A DNA stretch of 64,000 nt from Fasciola hepatica. Its lineage: Eukaryota > Platyhelminthes > Trematoda > Plagiorchiida > Fasciolidae. Under the pieces are notes generated by a model. The model worked only from the letters and a program-made list of their open reading frames with translations. It was not told where the DNA came from and searched no databases. Below are positions 1 to 11,767 of this stretch, piece by piece (positions within the stretch are counted from its first letter, which is position 1; every line of letters starts with the position of its first letter). Both the position numbers and the translations under genes were made by a program. Where the stretch lies: the NCBI GenBank assembly GCA_948099385.1, contig CANUEZ040000164.1:3176501-3240500 (forward strand), read 5' to 3'.

Positions 1-2227
1 ATCTCCATCTTGTGTCATCTGCCGTGAAACAATCTGATTCATCATCTCTTACTTGGTTTCCTCTGGTCAACGCTCTCGTCTGCTTCGTACATTGCTCGCC
101 ACAGGCATCTTCATCGTGCCCTTCAGGCTGCGCCGCTTTTCCGAGTTCCACTCAGTGCAACGTCACCGCAGCGTCTCCGAAATAAACTATTATCATTATT
201 ATAAAAAGCTGAACGATCCGATAAGCAGTTGGGAGTATTTCCTGTCGAGTGGCTTGACTGCGGCTCCATTGTCTAATAGAGGTTCCACTCGGGCCTCTGT
301 CGGTAGGAGCCTAAGTGGCATTTATGGTTATCCAGTTTGGCGACTGAGACAGTGGGAGACAACGAACCTGAAATAAAGGGGGGTTGTAGTCTGTACGTGG
401 TTCCAGCTGTGGGTTGTGGCAATCGATGACGACAATACTAATGAACTGGCCAGGTTTATGTGGATGGGGCATGGATGAAGTTTTATTGAAGCAGTCAGTG
501 GAACCTACTCCACATTCTGGGTGAGGTAGGCCCGCAGTGGGTTGCGCCATAGTGCTACAGGCTAGAGAAGTTTTGTACGCCGGTTAGGAAACTGTGTAGC
601 ATTCCAAAGGATTTACTGTTTACAAGTTGGAGCTGCAGTGCTGGGATACTGACGAAAAACCTGAGGCTTCAAGTTTTAGAGTAGTTGCAAATGGTAACTC
701 TCAATACCTTTTGCTTACGCAGAACGCAGTCTGGCACCGAGACTATAATACGGGTCTCAAGTAACAAACTGGGAGTGAATGGGATTGGTACACTGTTCGC
801 GTAGCGCTATACCGTTACTGGCTCTTCTGGTATAGTAGTTATTCTATAATGAATAGTTCCTGAGGAGCCTCAAGGTAGAAGAAACTATTGCGGTGTCGGT
901 GGCCATGCGTTAGAGGAAACTGGTCACGTGCCGAGAATCGTAGACGTAAGTTCTCCTATGCTCCTACGTGATGGTGCTGTGGTACTGAGACTATACTCGA
1001 GTGTGAGCAAAGAAATCTTATGCAGTGGTGATTGCAAGGTTATCGTGGTATCTTTGTCGTCGTTATCATACAGCAGAGCAGGACAACATCGATGTGAAGA
1101 CATGTTCGGAGAACAGTGAGAGGTGGGAATGAGATGGGGCCAAATTATTATCAGGGAAGCTAACTCTAACGGTCTACATTCAGCTCTCATGGTAGACGGC
1201 ACTAGGGCCTACTTCAAGTAGGGAGGTAGCACGATACGCAACTATTTGCATCTAGCAAGTGGGGCTCCAAGAATGATCCACACGTTTTAGACGCCATTAT
1301 TATTTTTTATGGTTTCATCACGGTCAGATATCTAGCTGTCAGAGGGGTTGAAAGCTCACACATCCCTGCCGAAACATTGGCCGCATGTAACAGGCCGCGT
1401 TGGGAATAGGTCAGACACACCAGTCAACCCCCGGCAAAGCTGCAACCCTAAAACATGGGTCACGTGACAAGGCTAGTGCGCCAGGGAGACAAAGCAGTGG
1501 GGCATTTTTTCTCACTTTTTTAAGCCAATCTCTTACATGTTGATGTTCGTGTCTAGTTGATGGTCAACTCTGTGCAGGGAGACCATCACGGCCAGGAATA
1601 TTTACACATGTACCGCGCCAACACTAGCCTTATCCGCGAAGTCAGAACCCCGAGGCAGTTTACATGCGACAGAAAAAGCAGGGAAAGGTAGAGTCACCAA
1701 CAGCCCGCGATTATTCGATGGGGTTTATGTTCACCAAAACACCACTTCGCAGAAAGACTGAGCACTACTTGCAACACTAACAACGTGATGCGTCAGGCAG
1801 ATCCACAGACGGTTCGTAGTTGTGTTCACTAATTATCCGATGTTATATAGGCCAATCATGGAGGATGCTAGAATTATGTGATAGGGAGGGAAGCTGGGCT
1901 ATGAATGTCTGATGATTCGATATAGGGCGACTACTGGATGGAAGTTGAGGAGTCTGACGAGTGCTGCGTCTTGAGTTAGAGACAGGGGCGAACACTGAAT
2001 AAAAAATAGCACTGGGAATGTATGAAGACTATCTTTCATGCAACCAGTGGTATTTCATAAAATCATATACGACTTCAGAGGCACTGGCCTCAGTCCCGAA
2101 AGTCACTATGTTTAGGCGTTGTAGGCATTGTAACCTGGCAGATTTAAGCTGACGTGATGAAAACTACGGTGACTAGTGTGGCACATCCAGGGGATTATCG
2201 AGAGTTTTGGTTAGTATCCAACGCTTC
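1..2227. other. No recognisable gene or element
   Basis: I see no retroelement motif, RNA gene or credible exon here. The longest open frames (for example 53-376 plus and 924-1202 minus) have no recognisable motif, and no homologous copy elsewhere in the window was noticed. A short ATT-rich patch lies near 185-205. It may be old unrecognised repeat or plain intergenic DNA. Confidence 0.5.
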
Positions 2228-2232
2228 CCCCG

Positions 2233-2613
2233 TGTAACAGCCGGTCGTGGAAAATCCCCCTTTTTTTCCCTCGCGATTCAGTGTTTTTTCCCAACATCAC
2301 TCATTTCCATACACTATTGACTTGTCTTTACGAACTGGTTGTTTTTCTGGACCAATTGTTGTTTGTTCGCGCCCAGAGCGCTATTTTGGCACATCCTTGT
2401 TCAGGACCTGCGTGACGCACGTGCTGTCTGCTCACACGCTGCTATTCGGTTTCTCGTTGTTGAGTCTTTGTGATCGTATTATTGAGGTTTGTATATTGTT
2501 TATGTCATTGTTTATTTTAATAATCTAGTATCGTAGAATTATCACGGATAATCGCCTTCTGATTTCGGGATCCGTTGCGAATTTGGCTACGCATTGCTCA
2601 AACGTTCGTAACA
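2233..2613 (+). repeat. Solo LTR of the BEL/Pao element
   Basis: This 381-bp block starts TGTAACAG and ends CGTAACA. It matches, nearly base for base, the reverse complement of the two LTRs that flank the BEL/Pao element at 16037-22736, so it is on the plus strand while that element is on the minus strand. It is flanked by a 5-bp direct repeat CCCCG (2228-2232 and 2614-2618), the usual BEL target-site duplication. No internal region adjoins it. A complete insertion was therefore probably reduced to one LTR by LTR-LTR recombination. Confidence 0.93.
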
Positions 2614-2729
2614 CCCCGTAAGCTCTACCAATATTCATATACGGATTAATAGGGGCGATCAGTTTTTGGATGTCCAGTGCTACCCGTAGCTTAAACCTAA
2701 ATATAGTTTGGGAATCTGTGAAACGGATA

Positions 2730-3352
2730 TCAGCTGGAAGTTTGTTCTACAAAAGTTGCACAATAACGGGGGAAGAAGTTTCGCCTTAACAATTTCCGGG
2801 AAGTAGGGATCGATATACGGTGTGCCCTGTTGCGCAGCTGATGTGTTGAGTTTATACTGAACTGAACTTGGCTAGAGGATTGAGTTTGCTTGTGGAGCAA
2901 ATTGAACAAAAGTGCAAGGTTGCGTTTTATTCTCCTAAGCCACAGAGGGTTAAGCCGCAGGAGTGAACACCGCTGTCTGTCGCTTAGGTTTGTAGAGCGC
3001 CAAATAGATTTTTGGTAAACCGCCACTTTACATTTTCAATGTCCACAATGCCACGTTTTTGCGTTCTTGTGAATACTAGTGCACAGTATTCCAGGGTTGG
3101 ACGAATGAGTTAATATATCCCTGACTTGCTGTTGGTGAGAAGGAAGTTTCTCTGTAACAAGCCAAGGGACTTGTTTGCCACTGAAGCTTTATGAGAAGTG
3201 TGTTCAGCGAAATTGAAAGTGTAAGAGTATTGTACTTCAAGATCTCTTATCGTTGGGGCATATGGGAGTGAGACACCGCCGGTCTTAAGCGTATCATGGG
3301 GAACATTGTAGTTCAGTTTGAGGTTACTGCTGTCGTTCGCTGAAAATTCCAT
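2730..3352 (-). pseudogene. CR1-like family C: RT thumb and C-terminal remnant
   Basis: Minus-strand open pieces at 3352-3110 and 3026-2730 continue the reverse transcriptase found at 3400-4203. The first carries a thumb-like stretch with IRDLEVQYSYTFNF followed by a run resembling the region where CR1 proteins list past recombinants of RT (ASVANKSLGLLQRNF). The second ends with a basic segment containing RKLLRRNFFPRY. The pieces lie in different frames with stops between them, so this is an inactive remnant. CR1 clade assignment rests on the overall order endonuclease, RT and thumb, not on a database match. Confidence 0.6.
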
Positions 3353-3399
3353 TTCCCAGCGATCACACCGGGAGGATAAGGACTCTATGCAGACCGTGG

Positions 3400-4203
3400 T
3401 ATTATTTAGTGCTACAGGTAGGGTTCAGTCGTTCGAATTCATTGACTATCCTCATATCGTCGGTGAATAAGAAAATTTTGCCATAAGTGAGTACATTGCA
3501 AATGTCATTTATATATGGTAAAAACAGCAGTGGTCCTAGAACACTTCCTTGGATAACGCCACTGTTTGCCGGGTGGGGGTCTGACGTCTGGCTGTTATTG
3601 CGGGTAACTAGGTGACAGTCTTGTAGATGGTATCTGAACCAACTGAGTGAGGGGTTTTCAATTCCGTCACCTCTAATCTTGCTGAGCAACTGCAGCTGCG
3701 GGACTCTCGAAGGCTTTTGTTGCATCAAGATAGATGATGACGAGTGCTCTGTCTTTGTCGGCAGCTTTTGTCACCAAGCTCAAAGTCTCAAATTGGCAGG
3801 TTGAACACGGGTGTGATCTCGGAAATCGGTGCTGTCTTAGGCTGACGAGTTTATGTGCAGAAAGATGGTCCTCCATATAGTGTTTCACGATTTTTCTAGC
3901 AGCCTCCAGATCGTTGGCTTATGAATAATCGGGCGGTAATTGGCAATTTCATGCACTGCGCCTTTCTTATGGCTGGGGATACTAATGGATCTCCCCCACT
4001 GGCTGGGGAAAATTTGGGCCGCCAAGCGCGAATATTGCTGACGGTAGGCCATCAGGTCCGGGGTAGTAGGCTGGTTTGAAAGTGTGGATGTATCTATCTA
4101 TATCCGAGGTGGTACCCGCGATAAAACTGAGTGGGGAATTTGTAATAGACGGGGTGGCAAAAGAGTACACTTTGGGGTGAGAAACACGGTGGTTGTGAAA
4201 CAT
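3400..4203 (-). pseudogene. CR1-like family C: reverse transcriptase remnant
   Basis: Read on the minus strand, pieces in order carry PGPDGLPSAIF near 4050 (the entry to the fingers/palm), IIYLDATKAFES near 3740 (motif A with its catalytic Asp), [13 protein letters not shown] near 3540 (motif B) and LFTDDMRI near 3450 (motif C, where the usual F/YADD reads FTDD). These are the hallmarks of a non-LTR retrotransposon RT of the CR1/Jockey type. The frame is broken at least three times, so the copy is dead. It is clearly different in sequence from CR1-A and CR1-B in this window. Confidence 0.85.
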
Positions 4204-4779
4204 GTGTTCGACGTGTCAGCTATCTTTCGAGGTGAGGTTATGATTGTTCAAATTGACTATTTGTTTTACGCATTGAGTTGACCGTGGGACACGAGCCCAG
4301 TGCAGCCGGGCTGGCTCTTGAACTTTGTTCGGGTGGCGTAGTACTTTGGTTTCTTAACTTAGTTGTAGGTCACGGGCCCTCAGATGGATTTCGCGGGATA
4401 GGCTTTCCGGTCTGAAGGCTGTAGAAAAGTCTCTATTTCGTCGGTACTGCCGTCGAAGATTGTCGTGTTTCCGATTTAGTCTGGTTACACGGTATCCTTA
4501 TGGTCTGGATGGATAGTAGAAGCGCGATACATTCTCGATGAATGAGCATAAACCTGAGTAGAGGAGGTCAGCGGCGTACTGGGAATTCGCCATTAGTAAT
4601 AACTCGTCCCAGTTTCTGGGGCGAATTTGCGGGGGATATGGTCCCACTTAAAGTGACGGAAGGAGGGACAGTTACGTGGTGGGCTATCAGTGCGTGGCTC
4701 GACTCGAAACCTGCAACTGACGGTTTTACGGTCGCTACCTGTGCAGTCGTTTAGTACGGAGGCAGAGACGTTTGTGAGA

Positions 4780-5520
4780 CCAAGGATAAACGTCAAATCA
4801 AGGTTGTTATTCCTTCTGGTAGACCATTTTATATGTTGAGCTCACTGGCCCAGGCGAACGCATGAGGCGAATTGCAAGCATTTGTGTGGGGCATCAAAGG
4901 AAGACTAGTTCATGCCCGGGAAACTGAAGTCACCATCTATAAATGGCAAGTCGGCGATGTAATTAAATTAATCAATGATAAAGTTAAATATGAAGGTGTC
5001 ATTGCTGGGGGTTTGATATACACAACCTAAAACTGTGGTAATCTGGGATAGAAAAATAGTAAAGCATGTTGAATCTTCAGCGTTTGTCAGCATGAAACTC
5101 TCCAGTTGGTGGCTGATAGGCTGCACTTGACATACCCCATGCAACCTCTACCGCGGCGTTAGATTTGTTGGGTCCTGAAGGTTTGGTAACCGACAGTGAT
5201 ATTTGGTCAGGAAGTGTGTGCTCGATGAGCCAAGTCCCGGTGATCAGAATGGTGTTGAAATTGTGGACGACGGTCAGTCTTTTTCTAGCGGAAAGTTTGT
5301 TCAAGATGGAACGGGAGTTGAATAGTACTACGGAAAGCATTTCTACTGGAGGCCTCGAGTCGTCAGTGGGTTTGGTAGCCAAAGTGTGCGTAGGGGGGCG
5401 GTGATCAATAGGCGGGCCACCGATGTAAGAGGACTTGATGATAGGTGCTTCCTCCATTTGGACTGCCCTATCCTTATCGCCGCAGAGTGTACATTGGGCT
5501 AAACACTCATGAAGTCCGCT
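4780..5520 (-). pseudogene. CR1-like family C: AP endonuclease remnant
   Basis: The 5' part of the same minus-strand element. NSRSILNKLSA and ITGTWL near 5310-5230 match the N-terminal strands of the APE-type endonuclease, which nicks target DNA for target-primed reverse transcription. Further on, with frame changes, GCVYQTPS and DGDFSFPGMN appear between 5030 and 4910, matching the central strands with the D-F-N/S-P catalytic segment. Stops and frameshifts interrupt it. The interval 4204-4780 probably holds the eroded C-terminal part of the domain. Confidence 0.7.
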
Positions 5521-5529
5521 AGAGATTAA

Positions 5530-6170
5530 CTCTGGATTCTGAGGTGTTATTGTAACCCGGGATAATATATCTGGGGGGCTTGGTGGCTCTAGGTGACACA
5601 TTTGGGGCAAATCGCGTGTAAATCGGGGAAGAGTTATGAGGATGCTAGGGGATCGGTGCGGGGGTGGAGGGCAGCAGGGTGAGGGCAGCCACGGTTTTGA
5701 TAGTGGTCCTGTGAGGAGAATGACGAAAGACGGGGTACGTGGGATTTGAATGTGACAGGTATGACGTTTTGGGTAGAGTTTTTTGAAGCGGCAGGCATCT
5801 CACAGGGCTCCACTGAAGGAGTATGAGGGGAGTAAAGTAGTATCATAAGGGCTGCTGATGGAAGAGGCCTTGTTATGAACGGTCAGTTGGCATAGTTTGC
5901 AGTGGGGTCAGAGTAGAACACGGCGATGTTGGATGGTGAGGGGCAGGGGATGTTGAAGTTGGGGAGGGGTAGGGTGGGGCATTCCATGGAGCGGAAAAGA
6001 GCCAGGGGCAGGCCATATGTTAAGGTACCGGTTGGTAACCACGTTGGTGACTCGTCCTGCATGATTCGGGTTAGGTAGGGCTAACGATGTAGGCAGTAAA
6101 ATAAGTGGATAATTCGTGATTTGGTACTGAGTCTGTGGACGTGACGACCGCGGCTTATGAGTTGATGGAT
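5530..6170. other. Strand-biased stretch without an identified gene
   Basis: The plus strand is rich in G and GGGG runs (for example 5655-5690 and 5938-5975), so the minus strand reads as Pro/His/Ser-rich open frames at 5846-5634 and 6192-5908. They lie just upstream of the family C endonuclease on its strand and could be ORF1 or 5' UTR of that element. No motif supports a coding call. Confidence 0.35.
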
Positions 6171-6171
6171 G

Positions 6172-6638
6172 CATCACAGTTGGTGACTGCAAGGCAAAAG
6201 TTGAAAAAATTAGTGTCAGAGGCCTGTTTAGGTGGCCCTTGTGCTTTACCTTCTGAGCGTACAGATAACGGGGATAGGCTACTCCAGTTTTGTGCAGACA
6301 ATCGATTGTTCTTGTCTAGCACAAATTTCCAACACAGCTCGCGTCGCACAGCAACATGGCGCTCTAACTCTACAGGTACTTTGAGTCAGATTGATCATAT
6401 CGCCGTAAGCTACCGGTGGCGCAGTTCTGTTCAGAACTGTAGATCTTACTGGTCCACGTACGTAAAGTCGGACCATGCATTAGTTTTAATGCGATTATCT
6501 CTCCAGCTCCATGGTCATCATCGCAAACCGAAAACCCGATTAGCTGTGCAACGTTTGTGTGATCCCAATGTACGCACCCGTTATGAACAGAAGTTAGCAC
6601 ATGAGCTACGATCTACGACGGACAGTAATGTAGATTAG
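6172..6638 (+). pseudogene. RTE copy 1: endonuclease C-terminal half
   Basis: The open stretch 6135-6638 encodes the second half of an APE-type endonuclease. It shows FCADNRLFLSSTNFQHSSRR followed by TATWRS, QIDHIAVSYRWRSSVQNCRS, and KSDHALVLMRL with the terminal S-D-H catalytic triplet. This is the usual end of the RTE/BovB-type endonuclease. The N-terminal catalytic Asn and Glu are absent because the copy is 5' truncated. It stops at TAG (6636-6638); the same stop is present in copy 2. Confidence 0.85.
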
Positions 6639-8113
6639 CATTTAGCTCATATCAAACAGGCGATGCTCGTTGCATCGGGTTTTGTTTGTGGTCCTAGATT
6701 CGTTATCCATTAAAGACAGTGGATCTCGCAACAGTCACTGAGTATAATGGAGCAAAAGCGTCAGCTCTCGAACCGTAAGGAGATAAATAAGATGCGGAGA
6801 AAGCTGCAAAGGCAAGTTACGAAAAGCCTTAAGGATGATCGCGAAAATTGGTCGGTCAAGGTAGCCGAAGAAATGGAAACAGCAGCTGCTTCAGGTAACA
6901 GTCAGAGACTGTACAAACTGATTCGTGACACCGGTGGACGGCGCATCCAGGTCAGTGAAACGATTTGCGATAGAAATGGAGAATCCATCCATGGCAAAGA
7001 GCAAAGGCTGGACCGTTGGGCCGAATACTTCAAGGAACAGATTAGCTGGCCGCACGCTGGTGTATTTACTCCTGTATCAACAACTGCGACTCCTTGGGTG
7101 GTATCCCTTGAGCCCCCATCGGAAGTAGAAGTAGTCATGAATTCGATCACTAAAACGAGGGAAAGCGGCAGGTCCCGACGAACTTCCCCCAGTTCTTTTC
7201 AAACTGGGTGGGAATGTTTTGGTAAAATCACTTACCGCTTTAATATGTGACATTTGGAACGAGGAGCGTATTCCGTTAATATGGAGTGAGTCATTGATTG
7301 TTCCGATGTTCAAGAAGAGAATACGCAATGACTGTGGTAACCATCGTGGGATTAACTTAATTCCGATAGTTACCAAAATATTAGCCTCAATTCTACTGCA
7401 CCGTCTTACACGGGCTCGCGAGAGGAATGCCCGCGAACAGCAGGCTGGATTCTGCCCAGGTCAAGGATGCATCGATCAGATTTTTACTCTTCGCCGACTA
7501 CTTGAAACGCGTCACACGCATCGCCGACCGACAATAATGATTTTCTTAGACTTGAAAGGCGCTTTCGATTCATTTGATCGAGCAGCGCTTTTCAGTACTC
7601 TTTATCGAAAAAGGTATGCCCCAGAAGTTCGTGAACCTACTGGAGTCATTGTATTCTCATACTTCTGGCCGCATTAGAGTTTACGGTGAACTATCCGGTC
7701 GGTTCGAAACGACCAGTGGTGTTCAACAAGGATGTTCCATGTCCCCATTCCTGTTCAACTTCGTCATAGACGGAATAATGGACAGTGCGTTGCAAAATCT
7801 TCAGGATGTAGGCGTCCAACTGGGAAATAGTGGAAAGCTGTGTGACCTAGATTACGCCGAAGATCTTGTCTGCTTGCTTGAATCCACGGAACATGCCCAA
7901 CGTGCACTAGATAGACTTGGGAGAGCTGCAGCTCCATTCGGCATGCGCTTTGCCCCTTCAAAGTGCAAGGTGATGTTACAAGACTGGACGTCAACGATTC
8001 CGAGCTTGATGCTCGATGGGGAGGAACTAACAATTGTCGACCACTTCACCTACCTCGGCAGCAACGTGACGACGGATGGGAGCACTGTAGTAGAGGTGAG
8101 CACGCGGATATCC
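6172..8113 (+). mobile_element. RTE-like non-LTR element, copy 1 (both ends missing)
   Basis: A plus-strand fragment that begins in the middle of the endonuclease and stops in the RT thumb. It is nearly identical to the matching parts of RTE copy 2 on the minus strand (36.32-34.73 and 27.24-26.9 kb), including the same frameshifts and the same stop after the endonuclease block. Similarity to copy 2 is lost near 6172 and again near 8113. The 3' loss is unusual for a retrotransposition product, because target-primed reverse transcription starts from the 3' end. Segmental duplication of an already dead copy fits better. Confidence 0.85.
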
Positions 8114-8131
8114 AAGGAAAGGAAGCGGTAG
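6747..8131 (+). pseudogene. RTE copy 1: reverse transcriptase, three frames
   Basis: Three overlapping open pieces (6747-7250, 7219-7677 and 7574-8131) together form one RTE-type RT. The first has the basic linker and the start of the fingers. The second has NHRGINLIPIVTKIL, QQAGFCPGQGCIDQIF and motif A IFLDLKGAFDSFDR. The third has motif B SGVQQGCSMSPFLFN, motif C as DLDYAEDLV (YAED instead of the usual YADD) and the thumb PFGMRFAPSKCK. Frame changes near 7170-7240 and 7600-7620 and the missing C-terminus make it non-functional. The YAED reading is shared with copy 2. Confidence 0.9.
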
Positions 8132-8400
8132 AATTTAAATGCGTTCATAGTGTTTACAAGCCTAATATAAGGGCGTTCTCTAATAAACATCGGGTGGCTT
8201 TCCTAGCGCGAACTCGAATAGATCCCCTCTTTTCCGGTTTTTTAGCATAACCAGGCAACCAGGTACCACCCCACTTGCACTCTGCCTCTGAGACGGCACT
8301 CCAGTCACAACGTTCTCCACAGTGAAAGACATTTTTAGGTCACATTTACAGGCGGTTTATACCTCACCGCCTATCCCTGTCTATCCCTAACTCCCACGCC
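8115..8400. other. Junction stretch, nothing recognised
   Basis: Unique-looking sequence between the end of RTE copy 1 and the start of the CR1-B remnant. No motif, repeat or RNA structure was recognised by eye. Confidence 0.4.
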
Positions 8401-8406
8401 TGCCAG

Positions 8407-10115
8407 TTGAGTATCACATGCCCTACATCCGCCACAAGACAGTGGGTAGTGAGCTGCCCTTATCAGCTTAATATTTTTAGTTCGATGGGTCCGGATGTGA
8501 TCAACCCGCTAATTCCTAAAGAAACGCCCGTCATATCGGCGGAACTCCACACGGAGCTCTTCCAGCGAAGCTCAGACTCTGGTACTTTCCCAGCCTCTTG
8601 GAAGAGAGCGACAATCAGCCCAATCATCAAAAAGGGCCATCGCCATTAACTGGGGGGCCTCAAACCTGTTGGCCTAGCGGGCATTTCCAGCAAGATTTTC
8701 GAAAGCATCATAAAGCATGCCATACTGACACACCTGGGCGAGAATGGATTAATCTCCCCTGCCCAACATGGCTTCCTGCCCGGATTGTCATGCGTTACCA
8801 ATGTGCTCTCCGCCACGGATAGTCTTACTCGGGGCCACAATGAAGGCATGATTCCACAAGCAATCTTTATCGACTTTGCAAAAGAGTTTGACAGGGCACC
8901 GCACATTCCTCCGAAACTCAAGCTGGAATCCCACGGGATTTCCCGGTGGCATGCCCTCCCTTCTTCGTAGCTCCCTCGCTAATCGGTCATTCAGGGTCAG
9001 AGCAGGTCCTTGCTTCTCGGGTTCATTCCAATACACTCTGGAGTTCCGCCAGGATCAGTTGTAGGTCCCTTATTGTTCCTCTCTTATACAAAAGACCCTC
9101 AAATAGCATATCAGTGAACATTACAATGCACGCTGACGATGTCACGATCTGGGGGAACAAGGCCACAGAGTCGCAGTTGGCCACGGACCATGCCAAAGTA
9201 GTGAGGCGAGAAGTTCCTTCGATTACGAAGACTTTCGGATCCTTCATGGGACTTGCATCCGACCTCTTCTAGAATACGACTGTCAGATTGTACACTCTGG
9301 TCTGGTCAAGTACAGAGACATCTTAGAAAGTGTACAAGGGAAAGCCACGAAGCTAGTTCATGGGTTTTCGGGCTCCCCTTATCCTCGACGTCTGTCCGAC
9401 CTACAACAATGCCCCTTAGAAACTCTGAGTAAGAGACCTTTTCCTGGTGCTCGACCTTTCCACTACAGGGCCTGCAGATCACTTTTCCAAGAGCTCGAGT
9501 TTGGATGCCCCCAGGGGGTACGCTAGGAAAGTATTCAAACATCGTCCTCACACGAAAGTCCGTAAGAACTTTTTTACCCACTGAACAGTCTCGCTTTGGA
9601 ATATCTTGCAACAGGAGACTATGGACGCTCCGAGCAAAGAAAGTTTTAAAAGACAGTTGGAAAAGTTCTTAGGGCTGCAGTTTCCTCCTTGAACCTTTTT
9701 AACATTCCAACCGGTGCTTTCTCTCCTTCGGGTTTTCCTATTCCGGCCTGTCTTTCTACGCTCTGCCCCTACCTCCCTCAAAAATATATACATTAATGTG
9801 TAAGGATAGAAAATGGCGAAACAAAAGGCCTTCTGTTATATTTCCGTCAGCTTTGATGTAGAGATTTTGCGATTCAGTTGTGCCACTTTATAGTGCACTT
9901 TCATGCTTGCTTCTGAGCGCAATATCCAGGTCGCCTTACCGGTAGCTCTAGACCTCCATCTGAGTTACCACTTGCAACGTATGCCCTTGATGGTTGTCCC
10001 CTGTTGTCCAGCTCTCTTGATTTTAGCGTAACGACCACTACAGACAAGAAGATACCTCATGAACCTGGTATATTTGGGCTCCAGTCTCGAACCGTGTACT
10101 ACTTCTAGACTTTAA
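8407..10115 (+). mobile_element. CR1-like family B, copy 1 (decayed)
   Basis: A 5'-truncated plus-strand element. In order it shows GPDVINP and WKRATISPIIKKG (start of RT, near 8490-8635), FIDFAKEFDRAPH (motif A, near 8865), VGPLLF-like and MHADDVTIWG (motifs B and C, near 9060-9155), a thumb near 9290-9420 and a C-terminal segment to about 9800. Frames change repeatedly. The 3' end near 10074-10110 resembles the tail at 25319-25375, a run of short ACTTCAAG-type units, which ties this copy to the CR1-B half of the chimera at 24.2-25.4 kb. It is inactive. Confidence 0.8.
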
Positions 10116-10433
10116 GACCTTAAATTGGGAATGGTCAGACAGCTAGAAACCTGCGGCATTGTCGCGACCGATGGGACGAAGGCTACTTTTTGTTCTTCTG
10201 TTGCAGAAGGTGAGGATCTCTGGAGCCTCGGATGCAAGAAACTGGATGCAAACTTGGCCTAAGCCTCCATATCCTGCGATGCCAAATCGTGTGCTAGTGA
10301 GAAAAATCAAGTTCAGCAGAATGCCGTGCTCGGCCCTCAGGCCCCGACCCCGACAGTAGTAAAGAAGACGCATACGGGATAGGGAGTAGTTGTAGTTGAA
10401 GAAGCGCTGGAAGATGAGATTTGGCATTACTGT
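10116..10433. other. Unassigned stretch upstream of CR1-A copy 1
   Basis: It sits between the tail of CR1-B copy 1 and the first recognisable CR1-A sequence. Open frames on both strands (10143-10427 minus, 10159-10359 plus) carry no motif. It could be eroded ORF1 or 5' UTR of CR1-A copy 1. Confidence 0.4.
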
Positions 10434-10639
10434 TTGATGGTGGATGACACCATGACCCTTGCCAATCTGGAAGTTAAGGCAACTCCTACAGAGATGGAGT
10501 GGAAGTCATCGGAAGTTCTGGAACATCAGCCGGCGTCAAGCGCGCCAGTGGGGACAACCGAAGCAGAAAACTTGCCACCATCTCAGGCGTTGCTCCTGAG
10601 AAACAGACAGGGGTGAATGATAGGAGAAACCTAAATGGC

Positions 10640-11767
10640 GGAGCAAACGATGTGGTGTTATATACCAACGCTAGTAGTATAAGAAACAAATGGACGGAAC
10701 TTGCCAAAACCGCTGACGAGCAGAAAGCTTCGATAGTTGCCGTTTCGGAAAAATAGCTTTCCGAAAAAGACCGTGTGCCAGGCCTAATAAGAAAAGGTTT
10801 TGCAGTCTACAGGCAGGATACAGAACACAATCGTCCTGGAGGAGGAGTAGCCATCCCCATTAAGTGGGGTACAAACCCCCCTGGGTCTCAGACCAAGATG
10901 TGTACTCGTAATATCCAGTTAAGCGCCGTTACGATCATCCTTCCAGGCAGAAGGGTTAACGTTGTCTGTGTCTACAGGGCACCAAGCACTGACCACGAAG
11001 AGGATGTTTGCTTACTGCGGACTTTGATTGAACTAGTTAAGGACGCACAAAAGACCCTCATAGTGGGTGACTTCAATCTTCCGCACATTGACTGGGTGGC
11101 TGAAGTCTGCGTGCCGAGATCGGAGGAGCAAACCTACTTAAAATGGCTGCATGCCAATGCGTTGCACCAGCACATTAGGGAAAATATCAGATATAGAACT
11201 GGATGCCTTCCATCCTTGCTAGATCTAGCAATAACAGACTTACCCAGCGACGTGTCTGGACTGCATTATTGTGCAACGCTGGGCAAGAGTGACCACGTGT
11301 GTGTCAAAATCGTCCTATGCATGCGGCAACCCAAAGTACCTTCAAGGTTGTTCAGACACTTCGGTAGTATGGACATGGATAGGCTTCGTAATAAAGCGAT
11401 GGGTTTGACCTGGGACACAAGAGAGGGGGCTACTGTCAAGGAGCGCTGGCAGACCATAAAGGGATTTCAAACTGCCCTACAGAAAGAGTTCGCACCTTTA
11501 GAACGAAGGAGTGGGGAGGGCAAACCAATGTGGTGGAAGGCTGCAATAGCCAAAGCTATGAAACGTAGAAACTGCTCCTGGAAGCAGTACAAAGCTTCCG
11601 GCAGTCAGCTAGCCTGGAACCGCTATACAAAGCTCAAAAACGAGACTGTGAGCCTTCTGAGAACTTCCAAGCAGGAATTTGAGCTCAAATTGGCCCAGTA
11701 TGTAAGACAACAGCCGAAAAATTCTACAGCTATGTACAGTCGAAAGGCTCAACAAAGAATGCCGTAG
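10640..11767 (+). pseudogene. CR1-A copy 1: endonuclease and linker
   Basis: Two open pieces, 10499-10756 and 10775-11767, separated by a stop at 10754-10756. LYTNASSIRNKWTEL gives the first strand with the catalytic Asn, and IVAVSEK the Glu region. RPGGGVAIPIKWG, VVCVYRAPSTDHEED, TLIVGDFNLPHIDW and GKSDHVCVKI follow in the normal order, so the Asp-x-Asn and the final S-D-H of APE-type nucleases are present. Downstream is a basic linker (MKRRNCSWKQYKASG and on). The domain nicks DNA to prime reverse transcription. One nonsense codon and a frame change at about 11765 inactivate this copy. Confidence 0.9.

Noticed and set aside
2239..2252. CCGGTCGTGG in the BEL LTR, matching the hammerhead cleavage-site region
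   Set aside because: Only nine bases are shared and no CTGATGA or GAAA core is present.
2247..2528. A 93-codon open frame conserved in all three BEL LTR copies (also 22722-22441 and 16427-16122 on the minus strand)
   Set aside because: The LTR copies are nearly identical in DNA, so the shared frame says nothing about selection. It has no motif and lies entirely within the LTR.
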